From: Symbiodinium natans
Lineage: Eukaryota; Sar; Dinophyceae; Suessiales; Symbiodiniaceae
Direction: 5' to 3'
DNA length: 47,244 nucleotides
Assembly: GCA_905221605.1 (NCBI GenBank)
Contig: CAJNDS010000969.1
Coordinates: 1-47,244 of the forward strand
Part shown: piece by piece, positions 39,483-47,244 of the stretch
How positions within the stretch are numbered: the first letter of the stretch is position 1
Layout of the letters: the number at the start of each line of letters is the position of its first letter
Made by a program: the position numbers and the translations under genes
Notes under the pieces: generated by a model
What the model was told of the DNA's origin: nothing
What the model saw: only the letters and a program-made list of their open reading frames with translations
The model's database searches: none

Positions 39483-42400
39483 GGCCGATTCATGCGTAGT
39501 GAGCTACAGCTACGCGGCTTGCTCAGCCTCACGGCATCGCTCTGCGAGGTGTTCAGTGGCTACAGCAAGCTGAATGAAGATGCCATTGGCCTTATTGGCC
39601 TGCTGATGCAGGCCTTCAAAGGCGCGTTGGGCCACGTACCATGTTTGAAGGCTTTCATCATCACACGCACAGCATCAACTTCATGCAAAAAGCCCACCAC
39701 CTTGGGGTAAGCTGCCCTGAACCCTAAACCCTAAACCCTAAACCCTAAACCCTAAACCCTAAACCCTAAACCCTAAACCCTAAACCCTAAACCCTAAACC
39801 CTAAACCCTAAAACCCTAAACCCTAAACCCTAAACCCTAAACTCTGAGTGTAACTCGCACTGCTTGACTGCTTGCTTCTGCCCTTCTGCCAGAGGCCCAG
39901 AGCCGGTCATGATGATCGAGCTGAAGTTGAGGCTTTCGACCATATTAGTTCAGGGTTTAGGGTTTAGGGTTTAGGGTTTCGGGTTAGGGGTTTAGGGTTT
40001 AGGGTTTAAGGTTTAGGGTTTAGGGTAAGAAAAGCAGGATGCTCCTTCACATGGCGGAGCAGCTGGGCCGGGAACGAGGCTTCATCTCCTTCCACATAGG
40101 ACAGGCTCTGCCACAGTGAGCAAAACGTACGGCGTGTGCCACAGCTTTTGCGCGACACTTTCCCACTTTCCACACGACCCACCCTTCTGCCGTTGCGTGT
40201 CGTGTCCTCCATCGGCTGCAATCTGCAAGGACGGCCAGAGGCACTTCACTCTGTGAAAGCGCAACTGCGGTTTGCCAAGATTCAGGGCTGCAGGCTGGAG
40301 CAGTGTCTGGCAAGAGTTCATATGTGGGAACGGTGAAGCCAACGTCAAAGTGCTGGTGTCAAACGCTCCAGGCAGTACTTGGTGGGTAGCTCCGCGCCAC
40401 ACATGCAGAATCTTGATTGCACAGCCAGACGAGCATTCTTGTTCGGCAGCATTTGTGCAGAACAAAAGCAAGTAGTATTGTTCTTCTTGTTAAGCCTTAA
40501 GCCGTAAACCCTAAACACCCATTGTTACCGCTGTCCTCCTGTGTCTGCTGAAGGCCTGAAGTGGTCTCATGCGCTGACGGACTGCTGCCCAGCCTCAGGC
40601 CAGCTGAGCCTGAGATCGCCCAAGCCGAAACCCAAAAAATTGAGATCCTGATGTCCCCCAACCCGCAGAACCCTCAACCTGGACCAGGAGGCCGAAACCC
40701 CATGGGCATCCTTAAGTAGATAGATTATTTGAAATCCCCAAAAAACAAACACCGTTTCCAAAACGATCGATAGAACGTTTCCAACTTCCAAAACGATAGG
40801 TAGAATATCTCCCAAGGGGACCAAGAGAAGCACCCAGACGTGGCTGCTGAGAGAAGTGGGTTGACAGGAAGAGAGGCGAGAGGCCCCTAGAAGCCAGCCG
40901 AAGAAGACGCGAGGGTTAAGGAACCAAGACCCCAACGGGCGCCCAAAAGCTGCCCGGGTTTCAGGTGCAAGCTCCTGCAAATATTCGATGCATGAGTTCA
41001 CAGATTCTATGTATGGGTTCCTCATACATATTCTCTGTACAGGTTCAAAGATTTTATGTATGGGTTTCTCGAAAAACATGGGAAAACGCCAAAAACCCCG
41101 AAAAAATAACCCCCCCCGAACGAAGCCCAAATTCTATCTATTCAAGAGATGACTATAAGCCTAAACCCTAAACCCCCAAACCCTAAACCCCTAAACCCCT
41201 AAGCCCCTAAGCCCCTAAGCCCCGAAGCCCCTAAAACCCCTAAACCCCTAACCCCTAAAACCCCTAAACCCCTAACCCTAAACCCCTAAACCCCTAAACC
41301 CCTAAACCCCTAAAACCCCTAAACCCCTAAACCCTAAACCCCTAAACCCCGAAACCCCTAAACCCCTAACCCCAAAACCCCTAAACCCCTAAACTCTAAA
41401 CCCCTAAACCCCTAACCTCTAAACCCTTAAACCCCTTAAACCCCTGAAACCCCTAAACCCCTAAACCCTTTAAAACCTCTGAACCCCCAAACCCCTAAAC
41501 CCTTTAAAACCCCTAAACCCCTAAACCCTAAACCCTAAACCCTTAAACCCCTGAAACCCTTTAACCCCTAAAGCCCTAAACCCCTAAACCCTAAACCCTA
41601 AACCCTTAAACCCCTGAAACCCTTTAACCCCTAAACCCTAAACCCTAAAACCCAAACTCCAAACCCTAAACCCTCTGGAAGGCTGGCCGAGGAGCCCATC
41701 CTAAGCACCTCGGAACTTCAAGCCTTGGAAGCTGCAGAGACCCTTGGAATATCGGGGGAGGGGTTTAGGTTTTAGGTTTGGGGTTTAGGGTTTAGGGTTT
41801 GGGGTTTAGGGTTCAGGGTTTGGGGTTTAGAGAGGTTTGGGGTCTGGGGCTGGCTGTTGACGCTGTTGCGGGTGGTTTCTCTCATCTCGAAGAACACCCA
41901 ACCCTTTCCCACCCAATTCATGGTGTTAGGGTTGTTCAGGTTCGAAGCTTGCTTTGCTTGGAAGGAATCAGATACAATCGCTGTTGAACTATTGCCAGCT
42001 CTCGCTTAGGCCAGCAGAGGATTCGGAAACTGAAAACACGTGGGTTTGGAAGCTGAAAATCACTGAGAAAAGCAGCAGCGGATTCGAAAACTGGAAAAAC
42101 GTGACTCGGGAAAACTGGAAGATGCAGATTCGGAAAACGTAAAGCGCGGATTCGGGAAACTAAAAGCGCGGACTCATGGGGAAACACGTGACTCGGGCAA
42201 CTGGACAAATGAGGAGTCGGAAGCCGGGAAGCTGGAAACCGCTGATCGATTCGGGAAACCGTCGATTCGGGAATCGCAACGAGTGAAATGCGCTTGACAT
42301 GACATGTTACCATCCGCCCCCAGCCCTCCCCGCATGCCCCCTCTACCCTGCCTCCACGCCCCCTCTACCCCGCTCTGTGCCCCTCTACCCCCCCCCCCAC

Positions 42401-45400
42401 CCTACTCACTTCCTTTCCTGAAATGGACAATTTCCTAACTCGTGTGGTTTCCTGAATCACGTGAAGCCAGTTTCCTCAATCGCCTAGTTTCTTGAACCGC
42501 AGATTCCTGAATCGCTGGAGTTTCATCCTGGTTTCCTGAATCGCGTCCAGATTCTGAATGACCCTAAACCCTAAACCCTAAGCCCTTAACCCTAAACCCT
42601 AAACCCTAAACCCTAAACCCTAAACTCTAAACCCTAAACCCTAAACCCTGAACCCTAAACCCTAAACCTAAACCCTAAACCCCACTTGGCCGAGGAACTC
42701 GGTGATGCAGGGCCACAGGAACACTTCGGAGTGGCCCCCCCGCTGCATCCTAACCTGTCTGATGTTGCCCTGACATTCCTGGCAAAGTGGCCCTACATAT
42801 ACCCTTTAAGGGATGATATAGGGGCCTTATATATACCCTTTAAGGGATTATATAAGGCCCTATATATACCCTTTAAGGGATGATATAGGGGCCCTATATA
42901 TCCCCTTTAAGGGATTATAATTTGGCCCTACATATACCCTTTAAGGGATGATATAGGGGCCCTATATATCCCCTTTAAGGGATTATACAAGGCCCTACAT
43001 ATACCCTTTAAGGGATGACATAGGGGGCCCTATATATCCCCTTTAAGGGATTCTATAAGGCCCTACATATACCCTTTAGGGGATGACATAGGGGGCCCTA
43101 TACATCCCCTTTAAGGGATTCTATAAGGCCCTACATATACCCTTTAAGGGATTATATAGGGGCCCTCTATATCCCCTTTAAGGGATTCTATAAGGCCCTA
43201 CATATACCCTTTAAGGGATTATATAGGGGCCCTATATATCCCCTTGAAGGGATTATCTAAGGCCCTATATATACCCTTTAAGGGATGATATAGGGGGCCC
43301 TATATATCCCCTTTAAGGGATTATATATGGCCCTACATATGCCCTTTAAGGGATTATAGGCAGCTCTGGCTCAGGTTCGCCTTCCTCACTGGCATGATCG
43401 ACAAGGCCCCGTGCCAGGATTGCAGAGCGAAGGCTGTGAAGCACAGGACGAGCAGTCTTGTGAGCCGCGGATGAGGGTTTAGGGTTTAGGGTTTCGGGTT
43501 TCGGGTTTGGGGGGTGGGGTTTAGGGTTTAGGGTTTACCGTCAGGTGCATCAGCACGTTGGCATGGTCATCGTCAACTTCATCCAGGAGATTGCCACGAA
43601 GATTCCGACTCCGATAGATGTGGCTTGCCGTGGGTACAGCCTTGCTAAGCTTGCCTAAGGACCTTTACCCATCATGACAGCAGCAGGCAAAGCAATAACC
43701 AAGAGATCGACAGTTCGTATGAGCACTTTTGCCGGAACTTTGATCAATACTGCCTGGAATGAAGCACAGGGTTGAGACAAGAACTCGCCAATGCTGAGAT
43801 GAGGGTATGGCATGCTGAGAAGATATGCGTATCACACATCAGGAAGACTTTTGCAGCTTAAGCAGTCGAAAATCCAAGGCCGTGTCTGATAAAATCTCGG
43901 ATGCGTCCCCGGCTTCGACACCCACGCCCAATTGCAACAGCTTGGGGTCTGGAATCTCGGCTGCAAAGATTCGTAGGGTTTCGGGTTTAGGGTTTAGGGT
44001 TTAGGGTTGCTGCAACATCTGCTCTTTGCCCATTGAGTGGTTTTGCGACGTGACAGGATCCTGGCGGGAGCGGTCTGCCAGTGGTGATGGGGGGATGCAG
44101 GTTGCTCCATGGCCGCAAAGAAGCAAAGGGGATTCAACTGCTCACCTTTTGGGCACAGTGCGGCGCTGTAGCGCTTGAGCAGGACCCTAAACCTCATCAA
44201 CGCTCCGAGAATGAAGGAAAATGGCGCCTCACACGGGCGGCCATGGCGGAGAGGATTGATTGTCAGTGACATTCGATCGCATGCTTCTCAGGACGTTCGA
44301 AAGCGACAGCTGACGCCGAACAGCCCCAGCGATTTTCAGAAGATACGCCCACTATTTCAGCAGCAGACTTCTCCACCTCTCGGACTGCAGATGCAGAGTG
44401 CGCCAGCTCTGGGCAATCGCCAGCACACTCCACAGACTCCACAAAATCTCTCCGGAGGGCAGCTACTTCGGCAGCTGTCGGACTCCGCCTCAGTTCCACC
44501 GCCAAGCAGCATCATCTGTGTGCATACCTCAAGGATAATCGCAACAGTAACTGAATATGTTCTGTAGCATGTGCATATATGTATATACAGAAATACATAT
44601 GTATCCCACAACCCCTTTTCTCTTTTGCGAGCTGAGAATCCCACCTTCGACGCATCGGAGCTCCCTGGAATCCAAATTCTAGTATTGCCCCCCGTGTTTC
44701 TTGTAGTTTAGTTTTTTCTTTCCAGTGCTCAATCTGGCCATATCTTGTAGCAGCTCAGGAACATCAATGGATACATGGCAACACTGCAGGCTGCTGCATG
44801 CATCGCTGTCATGTGCAGTCAAAACTTGAGACCTACAACTTGGGCTGAAGCTGAAGCGGAAGACTGTTGGGAGGCAGCTGCTGAGGACAACGCGCGCAAC
44901 ATGCAGGCTCTTGTGCCGACTCAATGTAGGGCAAGGGTTTGACGTGTTTCGACAGGGTTCCAGTCTCAACTGAAGGAGGGCTCGTGAGATTGTCCCTGTT
45001 TGACCCAGGAGCTTCTGGGTCAATTGAATCTGAGCCAAATGTCTCAGGACGAAGCCGTGGGTGTGCTACGCGTGCTCACTGTCGCGAGACATGCCCCCTG
45101 AGCAAGCAGCCTGTGAGGAGCATGGCCTTGGCTCACGGATTCCTTTGCATCTGAGCACGCCTGAACATACGCCAATCCACCCAGGTCTTTCAGGCTGGGG
45201 GGATAGACTCTGCCTCTGACTTTACTGTAGGAGGTGATATCTTGCGCTAAGTGGCTTCGCAACTCCGTGCAGGCCATGGTGCAGGACTACTGCTGTCACA
45301 GATGGTCCAAACAAGTGCAGCGCATCTACAGGCCGTGTCAGTTCCCTTGGTGGTGGCATCTGCCGGGGGGGTTTTCTGATGGCTTTTGAGCAGGTGCCGA

Positions 45401-46205
45401 TGCCGGCCATGTGTCCACAGGTTCCGCCGCCTGTATTGGAGCAGCCACTGTCACCTCAGCCGGAGAGCAGGACAAACCCAACTTCAACCTTCCTTTCAGA
45501 ATTGAGTGCAGTCGTGCAGCAGCTTCCGGCACTCCAGCTCCAGGAATGTCATCATCTCAAAGGGCACGATTGGCCACCCACACAGCTGCCGCGGTTTGGG
45601 GTGCAAGTTTGCATCAAAAGAGCGTGGGTGTCGGGAAGGCAGGCGTCGTGTGCACTCACGGCTCCCGTCGGCTTGGCAGACCCTGGGGCGCGTAAAGAGA
45701 GCCTAAGCCCTGCCCTGCAGGTGCAGACTGTGCGCGTTGCCACCTTTGCATCTGGAGCTCTGGGGTTCCTTGAAAATCCTTCTGAGAGAGAGTATTAGGG
45801 CCTACCACATTGGGGTCCGTATTATGAAGGATTCCACTTTGCGGGTTTATTTTAGGGGTCCCTTATTCTCGTCAACCCCCATATCAGGACAGAGTTACTA
45901 TCTGCTACTAGCTACTGAGCTGCAGCTCGTATTTGACGCATACCAGGGCCAGGCACTGATGCATACTCTTCCGCGGAAGACACACGTGGAACTTTGAAGT
46001 ACAGGGTAGACCCCCCCCAACGCTAAACCCTAAACCCTAAACTCTACAGAAAGGAAACCCTAAACTCTGAACCCTAAACCCTAAACCCTAAACCCTGAAC
46101 CCTGACCCCTAAACCCTAAACCCTAAACCTGAGAGATGTTCCCCTCCAGGAGTCGAGCTTCAGAAAAGGCGGCAGCTGAAGCTGAGAAGGCAAATGTCAC
46201 AAACA
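39483..46205 (+). CDS. Many-exon gene, unrecognised protein with Gln/Pro/Ser-rich part; repeat-filled introns
   Basis: Exons with matching phase: 39483-39706 (LRGLLSLTASLCEVFSGYSK); 39893-39937 (EPVMMIELKLRLS); 40038-40115 (MLLHMAEQLGRERGFISFH); 40230-~40355 (CESATAVCQDSGLQAGA); ~40554-40615 (EVVSCADGLLPSLRP); 41692-41762 (ILSTSELQALEAAETLGIS); 41940-41997 (FEACFAWKESDTIAVELLP); 42695-42786 (ELGDAGPQEHFG, NLSDVALTFLA); 43360-43459 (LWLRFAFLTGMIDKAPCQDC); 43545-43643 (HVGMVIVNFIQEIATKIP); 43879-43972 (SDKISDASPASTPTPN); 44057-44157 (SWRERSASGDGGMQV); 44292-44517 (QLTPNSPSDFQKIRPLFQQQ); ~45394-45545 (LSELSAVVQQLPALQLQE); 46150-46205 (ASEKAAAEAEKANVTN). Donors are GT, GC or GA. From 41692 to 44517 every join keeps phase; elsewhere some joins are tentative, so this could be two adjacent genes. 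The N-terminal half is helical, the C-terminal half low-complexity. No family recognised. Confidence 0.6.
39719..39841. repeat. Interstitial telomeric repeat (CCCTAAA), ~123 bp
   Basis: About 17 units with one extra A. It begins 12 bases after donor GTAAGC (39707) and fills most of intron 39707-39892, which ends in pyrimidine-rich TTCTGCCCTTCTGCCAG. Confidence 0.97.
39951..40026. repeat. Interstitial telomeric repeat (TTTAGGG), ~76 bp
   Basis: About 11 units, opposite in orientation to the previous array. It fills intron 39938-40037 (GA donor, acceptor AAAGCAG). Confidence 0.96.
40500..40517. repeat. Short telomeric motif (CCCTAAA)
   Basis: About two units (AAGCCGTAAACCCTAAACA), 35 bases before an acceptor-like TGCTGAAG. 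Confidence 0.6.
40630..41158. other. Probable intron
   Basis: Holds small direct repeats (AAAACGATCGATAGAACG and AAAACGATAGGTAGAA; CAGATTCTATGTATGGGTT and AAGATTTTATGTATGGGTT). A 187-codon reverse frame spans it but has no motif and is rejected. Confidence 0.4.
41159..41673. repeat. Long variant telomeric array, mostly octamer CCCCTAAA, ~515 bp
   Basis: Unlike the other arrays the dominant unit is AAACCCCT (8 bp), mixed with heptamers and AAAACCCC or CCCTTTAA variants. It is the longest array in the window and lies in the intron before 41692. Confidence 0.93.
41764..41833. repeat. Interstitial telomeric repeat (TTTAGGG), ~70 bp
   Basis: About nine units, several TTTGGGG. It starts at donor GTTTAG of intron 41763-41939. 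Confidence 0.94.
42010..42560. repeat. Degenerate minisatellite folded as an inverted repeat
   Basis: 42018-42275 repeats GATTCGGGAAAC/GACTCGGGAAAC-like words. 42411-42558 repeats the approximate complement (TTTCCTGAATCGC). A pyrimidine-rich spacer (42305-42405) separates them. The whole lies in intron 41998-42694. Confidence 0.65.
42562..42682. repeat. Interstitial telomeric repeat (CCCTAAA), ~120 bp
   Basis: About 17 units, immediately before acceptor GGCCGAG of exon 42695. Confidence 0.96.
42787..43359. repeat. Palindromic satellite CCCTTTAAGGG, 17 copies, forming one intron
   Basis: A 33-34 bp unit, alternating CCCTACATATACCCTTTAAGGG and CCCTATATATCCCCTTTAAGGG halves (dimer ~67 bp), runs without interruption. 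Each unit holds the 11-bp palindrome CCCTTTAAGGG (one copy CCCTTTAGGGG, one CCCTTGAAGGG). The array starts at donor GTGGCC and ends ATTATAG, an acceptor; joining 42786 to 43360 restores a Lys codon. The intron is therefore the satellite. Confidence 0.9.
43466..43537. repeat. Interstitial telomeric repeat (TTTAGGG), ~70 bp
   Basis: About nine units with TTTCGGG variants, filling intron 43460-43544 (85 bases, GTGAGC...CCGTCAG). Confidence 0.96.
43660..43870. other. Intron
   Basis: Ordinary sequence between exons 43545-43643 and 43879-43972; nothing else is seen. Confidence 0.4.
43977..44008. repeat. Interstitial telomeric repeat (TTTAGGG), ~32 bp
   Basis: Four to five units at the 5' end of intron 43973-44056 (84 bases, donor GTAGGG, acceptor TGACAG). 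Confidence 0.95.
44520..45393. other. Intronic DNA, exons not resolved
   Basis: No clear exon in about 870 bases. A short ATGTATATACAG-type AT stretch lies at 44570-44600. Confidence 0.35.
45800..46015. other. Possible transposon fragment
   Basis: ATTGGGGTCCGTATTATGAA (45821) recurs in altered form as ATTGGGGTCCCCATTACAAG (46305), both followed by GGAYTCC. It may be the end of a small repeat family. Confidence 0.35.
46022..46132. repeat. Interstitial telomeric repeat (CCCTAAA), ~110 bp
   Basis: Array broken by a 12-base insertion (ACAGAAAGGAAA), just before the acceptor of exon 46150. Confidence 0.94.
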
Positions 46206-46235
46206 GTACACCGTAGCGCCATGAGGATGAAGAAA

Positions 46236-46289
46236 GGGTTTAGGGTTTAGGGTTTAGGGTTGAGGGTTTAGGGTTTGGGTTAGGGTGTT
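46236..46289. repeat. Interstitial telomeric repeat (TTTAGGG), ~54 bp
   Basis: About seven units after donor GTACAC (46206) of exon 46150-46205. Confidence 0.94.
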
Positions 46290-46294
46290 TCCGA

Positions 46295-46880
46295 AATTAT
46301 CTTATTGGGGTCCCCATTACAAGGGACTCCTGCACGTTGGGTTAGCCGTAGACCCCCTAATACATGCATGTGGGATTAGAAGGTCATGAAGAATGCTTAC
46401 GTTAAGGTGGTGGCTGAGCAGGTGGTGGAACATGGTGCACACAAAAAAGTGCACATAAAGTGCCACCATAAGGCTTCCCCCCTGTCTGGGGATGTCTGAG
46501 GAGACTTTTGTGAGTTGGCCCAGACACTTCCTGCCCTGCGTGAGACCCAGCACAAATAGGTAGCCGTTGCGGCACAGTGTGCCAGCTGCACTTCGCTGTG
46601 TTTGAGACTCAGCGGATGTGTAGCAGGCACTTCTCTCTGAATTCTTCGCAGGTTTTCCCGCTACAAAAAAAACAACCCCCCTGTGTCGTGATGGTTTTTG
46701 CGCCTGTGTCCGCCTGGAAGCAAATTTTTCATGCAAGGCTAGCGCTGAGCAAGATCACGTGCCTTTGGCAAAAGTCGGATCTTTCTTTGCGTTGCCACCT
46801 TCGCCCTTCGCCTCACTTTCGATGAGAGATGAGCCTGCGAAGTGTTCACCGCGCTCGCTGGCCACCCAAACACCTTTGTG
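46295..46880. other. No supported gene
   Basis: Overlapping short frames on both strands without motifs. Confidence 0.4.
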
Positions 46881-46943
46881 TTAACTAGCTTAAGTAGCTT
46901 AAGTAGCTTAAGTAGCTTAAGTAGCTTAACTAGCTTAACTAGC
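46881..46943. repeat. 9-bp minisatellite AGCTTAAGT
   Basis: About seven units, the outer ones TAGCTTAAC. Read on the minus strand it gives a Leu-Leu-Lys run, so in a coding context it would be a repeat peptide, but no gene supports that. Confidence 0.9.
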
Positions 46944-47089
46944 TCCGTGATGGCTCTCGGTGGCTCCCTGGTCTTGCTGAAGCCCCTGGTGGGCAGATGG
47001 TGGGCAAGATGATTTCTCGGTTTCTCGGTCTCACCCAACGTGGTGCCAAGCCGTGTTGGATTGTCGAAAGGAGCTGCGCGCGTTTGCAC

Positions 47090-47244
47090 ACCCTACACCC
47101 TAAACCCTACACCCCCAAAAACCCCTAAACCCCAAAAGCCCCTAACCCGCAAACCCTAAACCCTAAACCCTAAACCCTAAACCCTAAACCCTAAACCCTA
47201 AACCCTAAACCCTAAACCCTAAACCCTAAACCCTAAACCCTAAA
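47090..47244. repeat. Telomere-type repeat running off the right edge
   Basis: A decayed start (CCCCTAAA-like) becomes perfect CCCTAAA from about 47147 to the last base. A chromosome end on the right would show TTTAGGG on this strand, so this array is interstitial or the contig edge is an assembly break. Confidence 0.95.

Noticed and set aside
40567-41130. 187-codon minus-strand ORF
   Set aside because: It has no motif, includes small DNA repeats, and lies opposite an exon-like + strand frame (40554-40615).
42787-43359. CRISPR-like array (regularly spaced palindromic repeats)
   Set aside because: The units are contiguous, with no unique spacers; it is a satellite within a eukaryotic intron.
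44263-44505. 80-codon minus-strand ORF starting MAVELRRSPTAAEVA
   Set aside because: The opposite strand has an exon joined in phase to neighbours (44157 to 44292), which is stronger evidence.
47147-47244. True chromosome end
   Set aside because: The strand orientation is opposite to that of a right-hand telomere.

Overview
The window looks like nuclear DNA of a dinoflagellate, most likely a Symbiodiniaceae-type genome. The evidence is: two Ty1/copia elements whose LTRs carry a sequence resembling the 3' half of the dinoflagellate spliced leader; plant-type CCCTAAA/TTTAGGG repeats scattered through the DNA; and many tiny exons whose phases join through GT-AG, GC-AG and GA-AG introns, usually with G after the acceptor AG. 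Every gene I can reconstruct lies on the + strand. I see no rRNA, tRNA or CRISPR. All splice models were made by eye from reading frame, donor/acceptor dinucleotides and phase; no transcript data were used.

Layout. 1-4850: right part of copia element 1 (pol with integrase, RT, RNase H and an extra C-terminal domain; a small membrane/zinc ORF; start of the 3' LTR). 4850-6061: non-coding, with a 175-bp tandem duplication. 6062-15959: complete, very young copia element 2, with 372/374-bp LTRs, PBS, one 2665-aa gag-pol ORF and a ~675-aa C-terminal extension of unknown function. 15960-17560: non-coding, with a diverged direct repeat and G/C homopolymer tracts. 17567-20202: short exons of one or more unrecognised genes. 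20490-24420: degenerate telomeric DNA, then a five-unit ~0.5-0.76 kb tandem array made from the tail of the preceding gene. 24912-30166: multi-exon gene for a cysteine-rich tandem-repeat protein. 31452-36376: exons leading into a protein kinase gene. 36400-39300: mostly non-coding, with weak exon candidates. 39483-46205: a many-exon gene for an unrecognised protein with a Gln/Pro/Ser-rich part. 47090-47244: telomere-like array running off the edge.

Main observation. About two dozen arrays of telomere-type repeat are present and, where exons can be joined, the arrays are introns or most of an intron. Introns 17680-17774, 27902-28295, 28332-28521, 39707-39892, 39938-40037, 41763-41939, 43460-43544 and 43973-44056 are the clearest cases. 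Another intron, 42787-43359, is almost entirely a palindromic CCCTTTAAGGG satellite. Insertion 31498-31599 is flanked by a 12-bp direct repeat, so a GA-AG splice would restore the uninterrupted exon exactly. Together this suggests that telomeric and satellite DNA is a source of spliceosomal introns here.
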